64,000 bases of DNA from Fibrobacteria bacterium AD312 (lineage in GTDB: Bacteria; Fibrobacterota; Fibrobacteria; Fibrobacterales; Fibrobacteraceae): positions 1 through 64,000 of the forward strand of contig LIUM01000046.1 in assembly GCA_001462345.1 (NCBI GenBank), read 5' to 3'. Of the stretch, positions 26,284-35,304 are shown one piece after another. The notes under the pieces are model-generated. The model ran no database searches, had not been told where the DNA came from, and saw only the letters and a program-made list of their open reading frames with translations. Made by a program: the position numbers and the translations under genes. Positions within the stretch are counted from its first letter, which is position 1. The number at the start of each line of letters is the position of its first letter.

Positions 26284-27630
26284 TTATTGTTCAACTTGAG
26301 CAGCACGGAAACGCTTTCTCGCTCTGCTACCTGGACGATTTTTGCCCTTCGTTTTTACAGCATTACTTTTTTGAACGGGCTCAGAAGAAGAAACGTGGGT
26401 TTCCTTCTTTTTAAAAGAATCTCTTGGAGGTCTTCTTCTGTTAGCAACAGGTGCTTGATGACCAGAAGATTCTTTTTGAACAGGAAGCTCTTTTACAATA
26501 GAAGAATCGCCTTCTTGAATTTTTTGACGAGTGAGCTTTTCAATGGCTCTTAATTCAGACTCTTCATCGGGAGCACAAAACGCAATCGCAACGCCCCCTT
26601 TTCCTGCGCGAGCTGTTCGTCCAATACGATGGACATACGTTTCTGGCACTTCTGGTAAATCAAAATTAAAAACATGGGTCACACCATCAACATCAATGCC
26701 GCGAGCCGCAATATCTGTAGCGACTAAAACACGTATCTGTTCACACTTAAAATTACCAAGAGCCTCTTGTCGACGCGTTTGGCTTTTATTGCCATGAATC
26801 GCAGCACTAGTAATCCCTGCTTTTTCTAAAGTCTCCGTAATGCGATTCGCCCCATGTTTTGTACGGCTAAAAATCAACACTTTTGACATTTCTGGGTGGG
26901 CTAAAAGTAATGCTTTTAATAGAGCGCCTTTTCTTTTTTTATCCACTTTATAAACAGATTGTTCGATTCGCTCAATGGGAGTACTTTCAGGAACAACTTC
27001 TATACGAATAGGATTCTTTCGTAAAATCGAAGAAGCCAATTTGGTGATATCAGAAGGCATCGTCGCAGAGAAAAATAAATTTTGACGAACAGCAGGAAGC
27101 ATCGTAATGATTTTTCGAATATCGTGAATAAATCCCATATCCAGCATACGATCGGCTTCATCAAGTACAAAAAACTCTAACGCTCTTAAAGAAATTACTT
27201 TTTGCCCGATTAAATCAAGTAATCTTCCAGGAGTTGCCACCAAAACATCTATGCCCCGAATTAAGGCTTTTTTTTGTGATACATCGCTCACGCCACCAAA
27301 AACACATGTGGTAGAAATAGACGTATATTGTGCATATTGTTCAAAGCACTCAGACACTTGAATTGCAAGTTCTCGAGTAGGCAATAAAACAAGCGCTCTA
27401 GCACATTTTGGTGCACGTATTTTCCCTGATTTTAAGAGAAGCTGAAGAATAGGCAAAGCAAAAGCCGCTGTTTTCCCTGTTCCTGTTTGGGCAATTCCTA
27501 AAAGATCGTTTCCTTCAAGAAGAGGCATAATGGCCTGAGATTGAATTGGAGTGGGGGTTTCATAGCCAACGGCACGGACTGCTCGCTGTAAAGACGGGTC
27601 AAGAGGAAAATCCTCAAAAGAATTAATCAT
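26284..27630 (-). CDS. rhlE: DEAD-box ATP-dependent RNA helicase (RhlE-like)
   Basis: RNA unwinding and remodelling, in ribosome assembly or RNA decay. The 448-aa protein carries the Q motif (FPLDPSLQRAVRAVGYETPTPIQ), Walker A AQTGTGKTAA, PTRELAIQ, TPGRLLD, DEAD as VLDEADRMLDMGF, SATMP, the C-terminal ATDIAARGIDVDGV and HRIGRTARAGKGG. The last ~70 residues are basic and low-complexity (RRRPPRDSFKKKE, PGSRARKRFR), an RNA-binding tail. It is monocistronic. The B12 riboswitch is transcribed from the same strand 30 bp downstream, with no clear terminator between. Confidence 0.93.
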   Translation of the reverse strand: MINSFEDFPLDPSLQRAVRAVGYETPTPIQSQAIMPLLEGNDLLGIAQTGTGKTAAFALPILQLLLKSGKIRAPKCARALVLLPTRELAIQVSECFEQYAQYTSISTTCVFGGVSDVSQKKALIRGIDVLVATPGRLLDLIGQKVISLRALEFFVLDEADRMLDMGFIHDIRKIITMLPAVRQNLFFSATMPSDITKLASSILRKNPIRIEVVPESTPIERIEQSVYKVDKKRKGALLKALLLAHPEMSKVLIFSRTKHGANRITETLEKAGITSAAIHGNKSQTRRQEALGNFKCEQIRVLVATDIAARGIDVDGVTHVFNFDLPEVPETYVHRIGRTARAGKGGVAIAFCAPDEESELRAIEKLTRQKIQEGDSSIVKELPVQKESSGHQAPVANRRRPPRDSFKKKETHVSSSEPVQKSNAVKTKGKNRPGSRARKRFRAAQVEQ

Positions 27631-27933
27631 ATGAACACAAATTAGAATTTAATAGGCTCTTTCCAAACCCTACGATGAGAAAAACAGCTTTTCGTATTCA
27701 TAACACCAAAAGTTCTTTTCGCTGGTTTTATGGCAATACTGTCGTTTTTGTGGCATTCTGCTAGTATATTCTCAATAATTATGAAATACACTATAGCTCT
27801 TTTTGATTAAACGGAACAAGCTCATTTGAATCAAACCCCACAAAACCACCATTTTTTTGATTATGAATATCAAGAAAAGAAACGAATGAATTTGTTGAAA
27901 AATGGAGGCTACCTAATAACAGGCTTTTTAAAA
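27631..27933. other. Intergenic stretch between helicase and tRNA-Ser
   Basis: About 300 bp, AT-rich. It holds the helicase promoter/leader and nothing else I can recognise: no supported small gene and no known RNA. Confidence 0.4.
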
Positions 27934-27967
27934 ACAAAAAAACTTCTATACTAACGTATAAAAGCTT
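27934..27967 (-). terminator. Terminator of tRNA-Ser
   Basis: On the minus strand AAGCTTTTATAC (27967-27956) pairs with GTATAGAAGTTT (27951-27940), with two G-U pairs and a 4-nt loop, then a T run. It begins 10 nt after the tRNA 3' end. Confidence 0.65.
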
Positions 27968-27976
27968 TTTTGAAGC

Positions 27977-28065
27977 GGGAAGAGCGAGATTCGAACTCGC
28001 GATAGGATTAAGTCCTATACGTCCTTAGCAGGGACGCGCCTTAGGCCAGCTCGGCCATCTTCCCG
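27977..28065 (-). tRNA. tRNA-Ser (anticodon GCU)
   Basis: An 89-nt class II tRNA. The acceptor stem is GGGAAGA with TCTTCCC, with discriminator G. The anticodon stem CGTCC/GGACG encloses the loop CTGCTAA, giving GCU. A long variable arm (TATAGGACTTAATCCTAT region) is typical of tRNA-Ser. The T-arm is GCGAG-TTCGAAT-CTCGC. CCA is not encoded. Confidence 0.96.
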
Positions 28066-28227
28066 TTTATCTCGCACAATTCTAAATAAAAATGTTCTTT
28101 TTTTCAAGCGAACAATGCTAAAAAAATAGGAATACCTCAAAATAGCCCCCTAAAAGCACCCTTTTTCTAATAAATGAGAGGTTTTGTTTTTATTTTTTAC
28201 AAAGAATTTATTTGTTGAGACTCTGGC

Positions 28228-31200
28228 ATGAGAATTTTTAAGAAAATAGGGCTAATTGTCCTAGCCTTTTTTTTAGTAGGACTGATCTGTCTGATTCCCA
28301 CCTATATCGTAGTATTTAAAATTCTCCCGTTAAAAGACCCTGATTTTTTATTCAATCGTGAGTCTATTGTTCAAGCTCTTTCTGGAGAAACACGTGTTTT
28401 TTATAACGATGGAACGACTCATCTAGGTGCTTTTTTTGATGTCAACCATCGCATTTATGTTCCTTATGGTGAAATTCCAGAACATGTAATCAACGCACTT
28501 ATTGCTGCTGAAGATGCTCGTTATTGGGAACACAACGGATTTGATATTCGCGGCTTTTCAAGGGCCATGGCTAATAACATCCGTATGATGAAATTACGCC
28601 AAGGTGGATCAACACTCACCCAACAAACAGTTAAAAATATTTTCGGACGAGAAAAAACATCTGTTAAAGAAAAGTGGAAAGAGCTGATTAACGCCCTTCG
28701 AATGGAAAAGCATTTTTCAAAAGAAGATATTCTTGAATTTTATTTGAATCAATTTCATGTTTCAGGTACTGGAAAAGGGGTCGCGATTGCCGCCCAATAC
28801 TTTTTTAATAAAGATCTTCGTGAACTAACTCTTGCAGAGTGTGCTTTTATCGCTGGTTCAGTCAAAGGACCTTTTAATTATGACCCTTTTATTCAACGCA
28901 ATGAATCTCGTAAAGAGAAGGCATTAGAACGAGGTCGCCTAAGATTAAAATATGTCTTAGATCGAATGGTAGAAGAAAAATACATTTCAGAAGCGATGAG
29001 GAATTCTGCCCTCGCTACTCCCCTTCATTTTGAGCATGGTGATTTTCGATTTACCTTATCCACGACACTCACAAGACTTGAAGAAAAATTAGACTCTGAT
29101 TTTTATAGAGAGATTTTCGAAGAAAATGGAATTGACGATTGGAGAAAAGCACAACTTCAGGTCATTACTACGCTAGATGCTAAATACCAAGATGCCGCTA
29201 CGAGAGCCCTACAAAACAACATTTCGAACCTCCAACTTCAGTTAGGTGGCTTTACTTTACCTAAAGCAGAACTCCCCAATCGAGCCATCAAGGGCAGAAA
29301 AGGAGACTACCTATATGGAGCTATTGATTCTGTTGGGTATTCTCAAAAAGGAGAGCTTGATTTTATTCACTTAACTTTTGGACAATTAAAAGGAGTGGTT
29401 GATTCTAAAACTCTTAAAACTTTTGGAAAACAAGTCAAAGGCGATCCCTCCAAAATTCTCGCATCCCGTTTAGGAAAAAATTCAATCCTTTTGGTTAGTA
29501 TTTTAGACAGTAGTTTAGTGAATGGAAGAGTCCCTTGTAAAATTGAAACGGAACCTGTGCTCCAAGGAGCATTAATGGCGATTCAAAATGGAGCCGTTCT
29601 TGCTACTCAAGGAGGTTTCCATAATACAGGATATGATCGTTCTTTTAAGGCCCTTCGGCAACTTGGTTCTAGCTGGAAGCCCCTTCTTTTTGGCGCCGCT
29701 CTACATTATCACTGGCATTACTTAGATGAAATTGAAAATTCAATTAATTTATTTCAATATGTAGATCAATTTTATTTTCCTCGACCAGACCACAAAAACA
29801 AAGGCGAAACAGTTAGCATTTTATGGGCTGCTACACGTTCCGAAAACATTGCTAGCGTCTGGCTTTTAGAGCATCTTTTGGATAAACTCTCTATAGAAGA
29901 ATATGCTGAAGTAGCGGAAAAAAATGGTTATACCCCTCTTCCTGAAGAAGACGAAAAAAACTACTATGAACGTCTCCGGGATAAATTTGGTCTCACCTTA
30001 AACAATCAAGTCAAACAAGAAATCGAATTTACTAAAGCAAAACACCTTTTAATAGAAAAATTCCTTTATGAAAAACAACCTCGTAAAGCACGTGCTCTAA
30101 AGCATCTATTATATGGTCGTTTTGTGGAAAAAGGTTTAAAAGAACAACGCCGCTCTTCAGAAAACACGGCTTTATTAAAGCACAACTATTTAAGTTATTC
30201 TGAAATTTTAAGAAATCGTTTTGCACAAGAACTCGACCCTGATTTATCACTAACCTTACCTCCTCTTGATTCCGTTAAATTATTTGAAGATTTTTCTCTT
30301 GCTGACTTTAAGCGATTAACGGTAATGATGGAACCCGTTGATAATGAAGCCTCTTATTTTGAAATAGATCGATTAAAATACTGGCCTGATTTTAACCGTT
30401 CCCTATCAATGGCTGAGTTTGCTCGCTTTTCAAATGAAATAGGAATTCAACAAAAACTGCAAAAAGTGTTCAGCATGCCTCTCGGTGTAAATGATATCTC
30501 GCTTGCCGAAATGACGACAGCTTATCAGACTTTACTTTCAGGGAAAATTTTTAAGCCTCTAGATGGTTCTTGGCATGAGCCATGCTTAATCAAAGAAATT
30601 AAGGATCGCGATGGACGGACCATATTCACAAATAAAATTGAATCGAAAACGATATTAAGTGACACCACCACCTCTCAAATGGGGCTGATGCTTCGCTCTG
30701 TTTTTGAACATGGTACCGCAAGAAGTCAACTTTCACAATTAAATGTTTCTTCTGAAGATAAGCAAAATACTCTTCTTTATCCTGTACTCGGAAAGACTGG
30801 AACCACAAATGATTATAGAAACGTGGCCTTTATGGGAGGTATTCCTACTTTTGTAAATTCAAAAAACGGAATAGCTCTTGATTCTACAATTGCTGTAGGA
30901 AGTTACGTGGGTTTCGATGATAATCGTCCTTTAAAATCTGGAAGAACTCGTATTGCAGGCGCTTCTGGAGCTCTACCTCAGTGGGCTCAATTTACGAAAG
31001 AGGTTTTAGATATCCGAAAAGAAAGTAAAAAAATCGACTTTTTAGATATCACCTTGTTAGCCTCAAAAAGAGTACCTCTTCTCTTCATTAATGAAAGAGG
31101 CATGCTTCCTGTCAACTCAGAAACAGGCTTAGCAGATGGATCCCAAACAGCAAAGGTGGTAGAAGTACCATGGCTTGATGTTCCTGGCTATATTCCTCCT

Positions 31201-31419
31201 GTGGTTACGACGAAAGCAGCTGAAGAAGCCGCGGAACAAGGAATCGTTGTGTCTATTTCGATGCCCTTAGATTCATTAACAAATAAAGACTCTACTAAAA
31301 CGACAGATACAATAACCACAAGTCAACCAATAGTCTCTTCAGACGATTGGGAATTGCCTGCGGACTTTAGTGGAAAAGATGCTTTTGTTCCTATTGAGCC
31401 AGAAATAGATTCCCCATAA
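28228..31419 (+). CDS. Class A penicillin-binding protein (PBP1A type), enlarged
   Basis: Bifunctional peptidoglycan glycosyltransferase/transpeptidase, 1063 aa, anchored by an N-terminal helix (residues 8-30). The GT51 domain has the catalytic Glu95 in AAEDARYWEHNGFD and GGSTLTQQTVKNIFG (from residue 126). The transpeptidase has SxxK as SSWK (Ser481), SEN (538-540) and KTG (856-858). The 315-residue gap between SEN and KTG is much longer than in typical PBP1A and contains a charged helical insertion (about 555-720). The C-terminal ~60 residues are Ser/Thr/Asp-rich. A lipoprotein gene follows on the same strand after 113 bp. Confidence 0.93.
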   Translation: MRIFKKIGLIVLAFFLVGLICLIPTYIVVFKILPLKDPDFLFNRESIVQALSGETRVFYNDGTTHLGAFFDVNHRIYVPYGEIPEHVINALIAAEDARYWEHNGFDIRGFSRAMANNIRMMKLRQGGSTLTQQTVKNIFGREKTSVKEKWKELINALRMEKHFSKEDILEFYLNQFHVSGTGKGVAIAAQYFFNKDLRELTLAECAFIAGSVKGPFNYDPFIQRNESRKEKALERGRLRLKYVLDRMVEEKYISEAMRNSALATPLHFEHGDFRFTLSTTLTRLEEKLDSDFYREIFEENGIDDWRKAQLQVITTLDAKYQDAATRALQNNISNLQLQLGGFTLPKAELPNRAIKGRKGDYLYGAIDSVGYSQKGELDFIHLTFGQLKGVVDSKTLKTFGKQVKGDPSKILASRLGKNSILLVSILDSSLVNGRVPCKIETEPVLQGALMAIQNGAVLATQGGFHNTGYDRSFKALRQLGSSWKPLLFGAALHYHWHYLDEIENSINLFQYVDQFYFPRPDHKNKGETVSILWAATRSENIASVWLLEHLLDKLSIEEYAEVAEKNGYTPLPEEDEKNYYERLRDKFGLTLNNQVKQEIEFTKAKHLLIEKFLYEKQPRKARALKHLLYGRFVEKGLKEQRRSSENTALLKHNYLSYSEILRNRFAQELDPDLSLTLPPLDSVKLFEDFSLADFKRLTVMMEPVDNEASYFEIDRLKYWPDFNRSLSMAEFARFSNEIGIQQKLQKVFSMPLGVNDISLAEMTTAYQTLLSGKIFKPLDGSWHEPCLIKEIKDRDGRTIFTNKIESKTILSDTTTSQMGLMLRSVFEHGTARSQLSQLNVSSEDKQNTLLYPVLGKTGTTNDYRNVAFMGGIPTFVNSKNGIALDSTIAVGSYVGFDDNRPLKSGRTRIAGASGALPQWAQFTKEVLDIRKESKKIDFLDITLLASKRVPLLFINERGMLPVNSETGLADGSQTAKVVEVPWLDVPGYIPPVVTTKAAEEAAEQGIVVSISMPLDSLTNKDSTKTTDTITTSQPIVSSDDWELPADFSGKDAFVPIEPEIDSP

Positions 31420-31532
31420 AGAAATATATTTTTATGAAGAACAGCAGCTTAAACACTTTTATAAAACCAGCAACGCGTATTCCTATTGGTTATAAAAAAA
31501 TCATCCAAAAAGCTTTTATTTAGGATATTATC

Positions 31533-32687
31533 ATGTTTTACAAATTACTATTTCTTTCTTTTACAGTATCCTTTTTTATCGCCTGTGGATCAAGTGCACC
31601 TACTCCAAAAATCGATCCCTTAGCATTAAAAGAATCTGAAGGCCTTGTTATTAAAGTACCAACTATCGACACCACCTCTTCTACTCTTTCTTCTGAGAAG
31701 ACTATTTCTGATTCTATCGTTCCACCAGAAGAAACAACAACATCCACTACCGATTCTATTTTAGAAGAAAAACAACTTGTTGTTAATCCTTACCGAGATA
31801 TTCCAGCTCTTGTAGAATTCGTTTTAAAATACGCTGACACACTCCTTTCCAAAGGGAACTCCGATAGCGCTGCTGCTTATTTAGAACAGTTCATTGTTCT
31901 AAAACCACTCTGGGATGGATGGCAAGCGCAAGCACAGGACTTATACTCAAAGACAAAAAAAACACAAGCCTTACGTGCAGAAGAATTTAAATCTCTTACT
32001 CTTCAGATTTTGAATATGAATTCAGTGGGAGCTAGTTTTGATCTACTAAAAACATTCACAGATAGTTTAATATTAATGAACCCAGGAGACTCTTTAGTTT
32101 TTTGGGCTCAAAAGCAAAATCAAATCGCTTTACAAAAAAACTTAAAAAAAGCACGTCAAGAAAAAGAAAAAATTCTAGCCGAAGCAAATAAAAGCAACGA
32201 GTTTAAAACAGCTCAAGAACAAATTGTACAATTAAAAACCAGGTACCATTATTTTGAAGACTCTTTACAATTGCAGTCCACTCTCGTTCAATTAAAAGAA
32301 ATGGAAGCCTCTATTTCTGAGCAAGATAAACTTTTTTGGCAAACTAACGATCCTCAGAAATCTTTAGAACAAGCTGAAAAATGGATTGCAGAAAAAAATT
32401 ATTCCAAAGCAAGAACTATTTTAATAAAACTCAAATCCAGCGCTCTTCGTCAAAAGTCATTAGAACAAATGGAAGTTCTTGCAGAATCGTTCTGCAATGA
32501 AGAAAGAAAGAAAACATCTGTATTATTTCAAGCTTCACAAAAAACTTCTAATGAAATTCAAAAAAAGAAAAAACTTACAGAAGCCATTGACGGATTAAAT
32601 CGATGCTTAGAGCAATACCCTGAGTATAGTCAAAAAGAAAAAGTGATTAGCAATCGTCAATTCTTAGAAAAAGAATTGTCTAGATAA
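31533..32687 (+). CDS. Lipoprotein with helical repeats
   Basis: A 384-aa envelope lipoprotein. The signal peptide ends in lipobox FIAC (Cys18), followed by a long Ser/Thr/Glu-rich spacer (to about 85). The remainder is helical with TPR-like or coiled-coil features (KGNSDSAAAYLEQFIVLKP, SLEQAEKWIAEKNYSKARTIL, LNRCLEQYPEYSQKEK). No named family. It lies behind the PBP gene and 18 bp ahead of the permease gene, so an assembly role in the envelope is conceivable but not shown. Confidence 0.75.
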   Translation: MFYKLLFLSFTVSFFIACGSSAPTPKIDPLALKESEGLVIKVPTIDTTSSTLSSEKTISDSIVPPEETTTSTTDSILEEKQLVVNPYRDIPALVEFVLKYADTLLSKGNSDSAAAYLEQFIVLKPLWDGWQAQAQDLYSKTKKTQALRAEEFKSLTLQILNMNSVGASFDLLKTFTDSLILMNPGDSLVFWAQKQNQIALQKNLKKARQEKEKILAEANKSNEFKTAQEQIVQLKTRYHYFEDSLQLQSTLVQLKEMEASISEQDKLFWQTNDPQKSLEQAEKWIAEKNYSKARTILIKLKSSALRQKSLEQMEVLAESFCNEERKKTSVLFQASQKTSNEIQKKKKLTEAIDGLNRCLEQYPEYSQKEKVISNRQFLEKELSR

Positions 32688-32705
32688 AACATAGAGTTAT
32701 TCTAA

Positions 32706-33461
32706 ATGGATTACTTACAATACATTCTCTTTTTCTCTTTAGGTTTAGTGGTAAGCATCATCAACAGCCTCGCTGGAGGAGGCAGCACTTTAAGTTTGCC
32801 TATTTTGATTTTTTTAGGCTTATCGCCTACCATAGCCAATGGCACCAATCGAATAGGTCTTATCGTAGGAAACTTAAGTTCCATGCTCAACCTAAAAAAA
32901 CACGGCTATTTATATATGCCAATTTTTAAGCAACTTTTTTTGCCCACTTTAATAGGTTCTATTATAGGCGTTCTCGCTCTAGTTCAAATGAGCGATAAAT
33001 TATTTCAAGCAATTCTCGCTCTTGTGATTTTTTTCGTTGTCTTTATGACCCATCTAAAGAAAGACATTCTTGGTAAAGCTCCAGATTCGCCTCCAACGAA
33101 TAGATCATTCAAAGGGTTTTTAGGATTTATTGCTATTGGTATTTATGGTAGTATTGTACAAGTCGGTGTTGGTTTCTTACAAATCTTTGCCATATCCAAG
33201 TACTCTGGTTTAAGCTTAATCCAAGTCAACACATTAAAAAGCGCTCTAACATCCATCTTCTTAGTCGTTAGCACTATTGGACTAGCGCTCTCTGGTAAAA
33301 TTCTTTGGGATGTAGCTTTAATAATGGCACTAGGAGCTTGGGTTGGTGGCTATATTGGTAGCGCCCTTCAAAGAAAGCACGGCAATCAGTTTATTGAAAA
33401 AACAATTACAGTCATTAGCCTTTTAATGGCCTGTTATTTATTATACGACTTATTCAAATAA
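32706..33461 (+). CDS. TSUP (TauE/SafE) family membrane permease
   Basis: A 251-aa polytopic protein with about seven or eight hydrophobic helices. The family signature near the N-terminus reads INSLAGGGSTLSLPILIFLGLSPTIANGTN, and a second half-repeat around YGSIVQVGVGFLQIFAISKYSGLSLIQVNTLKS completes the duplicated fold. Members export or import sulfite, sulfoacetate or related organosulfur anions; the substrate here is unknown. It sits 18 bp after the lipoprotein gene, probably in the same transcript, which ends at the following hairpin. Confidence 0.88.
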   Translation: MDYLQYILFFSLGLVVSIINSLAGGGSTLSLPILIFLGLSPTIANGTNRIGLIVGNLSSMLNLKKHGYLYMPIFKQLFLPTLIGSIIGVLALVQMSDKLFQAILALVIFFVVFMTHLKKDILGKAPDSPPTNRSFKGFLGFIAIGIYGSIVQVGVGFLQIFAISKYSGLSLIQVNTLKSALTSIFLVVSTIGLALSGKILWDVALIMALGAWVGGYIGSALQRKHGNQFIEKTITVISLLMACYLLYDLFK

Positions 33462-33463
33462 AA

Positions 33464-33492
33464 AAACTCTCCAAAGAATGGAGAGTTCTTTA
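33464..33492. terminator. Bidirectional terminator
   Basis: AACTCTCC and GGAGAGTT arms with a 7-nt loop, flanked by A and T runs, between the convergent permease and AlkD-like genes. Confidence 0.75.
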
Positions 33493-33515
33493 ATCACCAA
33501 AACATTAAAATCATC

Positions 33516-34187
33516 TTAAATGTTTTTTAATATCTCTTGAGACGTCTGGAAAGGAAGCGTGTTACTTAAAACAAAACGTTTCACCTCAGAAGGGTTGATT
33601 CTAGCATATTCACTTAAAGCACGACCAATTCCATTTCGAACATAAAAATCATCGTCTTTTGCGCAAGAGGCACAAAAATCTCTAAGTAAAGGCCAATCCG
33701 TTTTTTCACGATATTGCAACTGGAAAATAATCGCACTACGACGAACCCAGATATTAGGATCGCGAATCCAAGCAGCTATTTTTGTTCTAACTGCAGGTAG
33801 ACGCCAAGCTAAATCACCTAAGACACTCGTAGCCAATGTATCTACAGTATCTCTCCAAGCACGAGTCTTTATTAGTTTTTTTAGAAAAACCAATTGAGGG
33901 CCGCCTAATAGTTCTTTATGCCGAAATAAATAATCACATGCAGCATATTGAATTTCTCGATATGGTTGTCCCCACATATCATCTACTCGAAGAACGAGTT
34001 CTTCACAATCTTTAGGCGGAAACTTATCAAATATTGGATAGGTAACTTCCCGTCTGGATACCACTTTTACACCCAGAAAATCAAATTGTTCTCTGACGTT
34101 TCTGGACATGCAACGAGCCTCTTCTTCATTTGAGATTGCTCTTAAAGCCAGTAATATTTCTTGAGTAAACCTAAGCATCTTAAACAA
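33516..34187 (-). CDS. AlkD-family DNA alkylation repair protein
   Basis: A HEAT-like helical-repeat protein of 223 aa. Family landmarks are DDMWGQPYREIQYAACDYL, the active-site motif region RAWRDTVDTLA, IRDPNIWVRRSAIIFQLQ and FYVRNGIGRALSEYARINP. In AlkD these regions normally read WWDTVD and IGWALREY; here the second Trp of the first motif and the Trp of the second are both Arg, while the Asp of VD is kept. Removal of alkylated purines is therefore not assured; it could be a diverged family member that binds a different lesion or structure. Confidence 0.82.
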   Translation of the reverse strand: MFKMLRFTQEILLALRAISNEEEARCMSRNVREQFDFLGVKVVSRREVTYPIFDKFPPKDCEELVLRVDDMWGQPYREIQYAACDYLFRHKELLGGPQLVFLKKLIKTRAWRDTVDTLATSVLGDLAWRLPAVRTKIAAWIRDPNIWVRRSAIIFQLQYREKTDWPLLRDFCASCAKDDDFYVRNGIGRALSEYARINPSEVKRFVLSNTLPFQTSQEILKNI

Positions 34188-34314
34188 AAATAACCCACAG
34201 ACTCATTATTTTCTAGGCCTTGACAGACAATATTTCAATTTTTTTTTAACTTTTAAGTGCATTTTAAAGCTTTTTCTTATAAAAAACACCTTTTTAGGTA
34301 AAAACTTCAATTTT

Positions 34315-34932
34315 ATGACAAAAGATGACTTAGGTATTATAGAGGTTCCTCCAGAATTAAGAGGCCTTTCTGACGAAGAAATTCTCAATTTAAACAGTAA
34401 TCGGGCAAAGGCAAATCGTTCTAGCAACCGTCCTTCTAAAAAAGAACGCTTAAAAAAGAAGCAAATCAAAGAGCGTGAACGAATCAAAAAAATTGCTGAA
34501 GAATACGAACGTAAAGATTTTAATCCTCGTCACAGCACTTTTATGGCATCAAAACCAATGCCTAAACTTAGTGAATTTGAAAATTCCACTGAAGAAAAGA
34601 AAACGCCCCTCCTCAAAAAAAAGGATGAGATTTTTAAAACGGATTTACCATCCTCTACCCCTAGTCTAGAGAAAAAGAACATTGAAGTAAAACCTCTTTT
34701 ATCCTCGATCCCTAGTCCAAGTTCAGGTCGGGTTCTAAAAGGGGTCTTTGGTTTTAAAGGGAAAGAGTCTGTTAAAGCCACTATTGTAAAGGCTGATGAT
34801 CTTTTAAAAACAAATGCTTTAGAGCGAGCCAAAAAGCTTAAAGTATCGCAAAAGACTATTCCTGCTGTTTCTGAAACAGGAGAAGAATCCCCTAAACGCC
34901 CAAGAGGACGTCCAAGGAAAAATCCTATTTAG
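34315..34932 (+). CDS. Lys-rich protein with C-terminal AT-hook
   Basis: A 205-aa, strongly basic, low-complexity protein. The N-terminal LGIIEVPPELRGLSDEEIL looks ordered, followed by a Lys/Arg/Glu-rich helix (SKKERLKKKQIKERERIKK). The C-terminal end, KRPRGRPRKNP, is a classical AT-hook that binds the minor groove of AT-rich DNA. No other domain is recognised. A nucleoid-associated or RNA-linked role is plausible given the basic composition. Its stop overlaps the convergent small gene by 8 bp. Confidence 0.7.
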   Translation: MTKDDLGIIEVPPELRGLSDEEILNLNSNRAKANRSSNRPSKKERLKKKQIKERERIKKIAEEYERKDFNPRHSTFMASKPMPKLSEFENSTEEKKTPLLKKKDEIFKTDLPSSTPSLEKKNIEVKPLLSSIPSPSSGRVLKGVFGFKGKESVKATIVKADDLLKTNALERAKKLKVSQKTIPAVSETGEESPKRPRGRPRKNPI

Positions 34933-35107
34933 TTTTCTTTTCTTTGTTTTCTTTTTTTGTAAACGACGTTTCTTTTTTTGAAGGTTGGTCTTCTTTTATC
35001 CCAAAAACAAAGCGTCCACGCAAAACACAACCTGGAGAGCCAGGATCGCATTCTTTTAGCCTTTTGTTGCAAAAGGTCTCATCTAAATATCGACACTCAT
35101 AACTCAT
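34925..35107 (-). CDS. Small four-Cys protein with Lys-rich tail
   Basis: 60 aa from ATG 35107, chosen because AGGTG lies about 6 nt upstream; the open frame extends to a GTG at 35140 without a ribosome site. The first half has four Cys spaced C-x7-C-x6-C-x5-C (ECRYLDETFC, KECDPGSPGC), which could bind a metal or form disulfides. The tail is very Lys-rich (KKETSFTKKENKEKKTK). There is no signal peptide, so a cytoplasmic metal-binding role is more likely than a secreted one. The family is unknown. Confidence 0.55.
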   Translation of the reverse strand: MSYECRYLDETFCNKRLKECDPGSPGCVLRGRFVFGIKEDQPSKKETSFTKKENKEKKTK

Positions 35108-35132
35108 GGCAACACCTATGGATAAAGATTTT

Positions 35133-35172
35133 TGAGACACGTCAATAATGGAACCTCTATTGACCTGTCTCA
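35133..35172. repeat. Long near-perfect inverted repeat
   Basis: TGAGACACGTCAATA (35133-35147) and TATTGACCTGTCTCA (35158-35172) are complementary at 14 of 15 positions, with a 10-nt loop. There is no T run on either side, so it is not a simple terminator. It lies between the small Cys protein (upstream region) and malQ. Confidence 0.7.
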
Positions 35173-35304
35173 GGTCTAAATATTGCTAAAAAGCAATTCA
35201 TCTTCTAAAATATTATAACATTTGTCTGTCGCTTCCTTAAAAAATGATTTTTTGGAAGCATTATATAGTTAAGGGTTCTAAAAAAAATAACTTATCTTTA
35301 AGTC

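Noticed and set aside
31434-31523. A 29-codon frame just before the coiled-coil lipoprotein gene (ending PIGYKKIIQKAFI).
   Set aside because: No Shine-Dalgarno and no recognisable family; short frames of this length arise by chance in AT-rich DNA.
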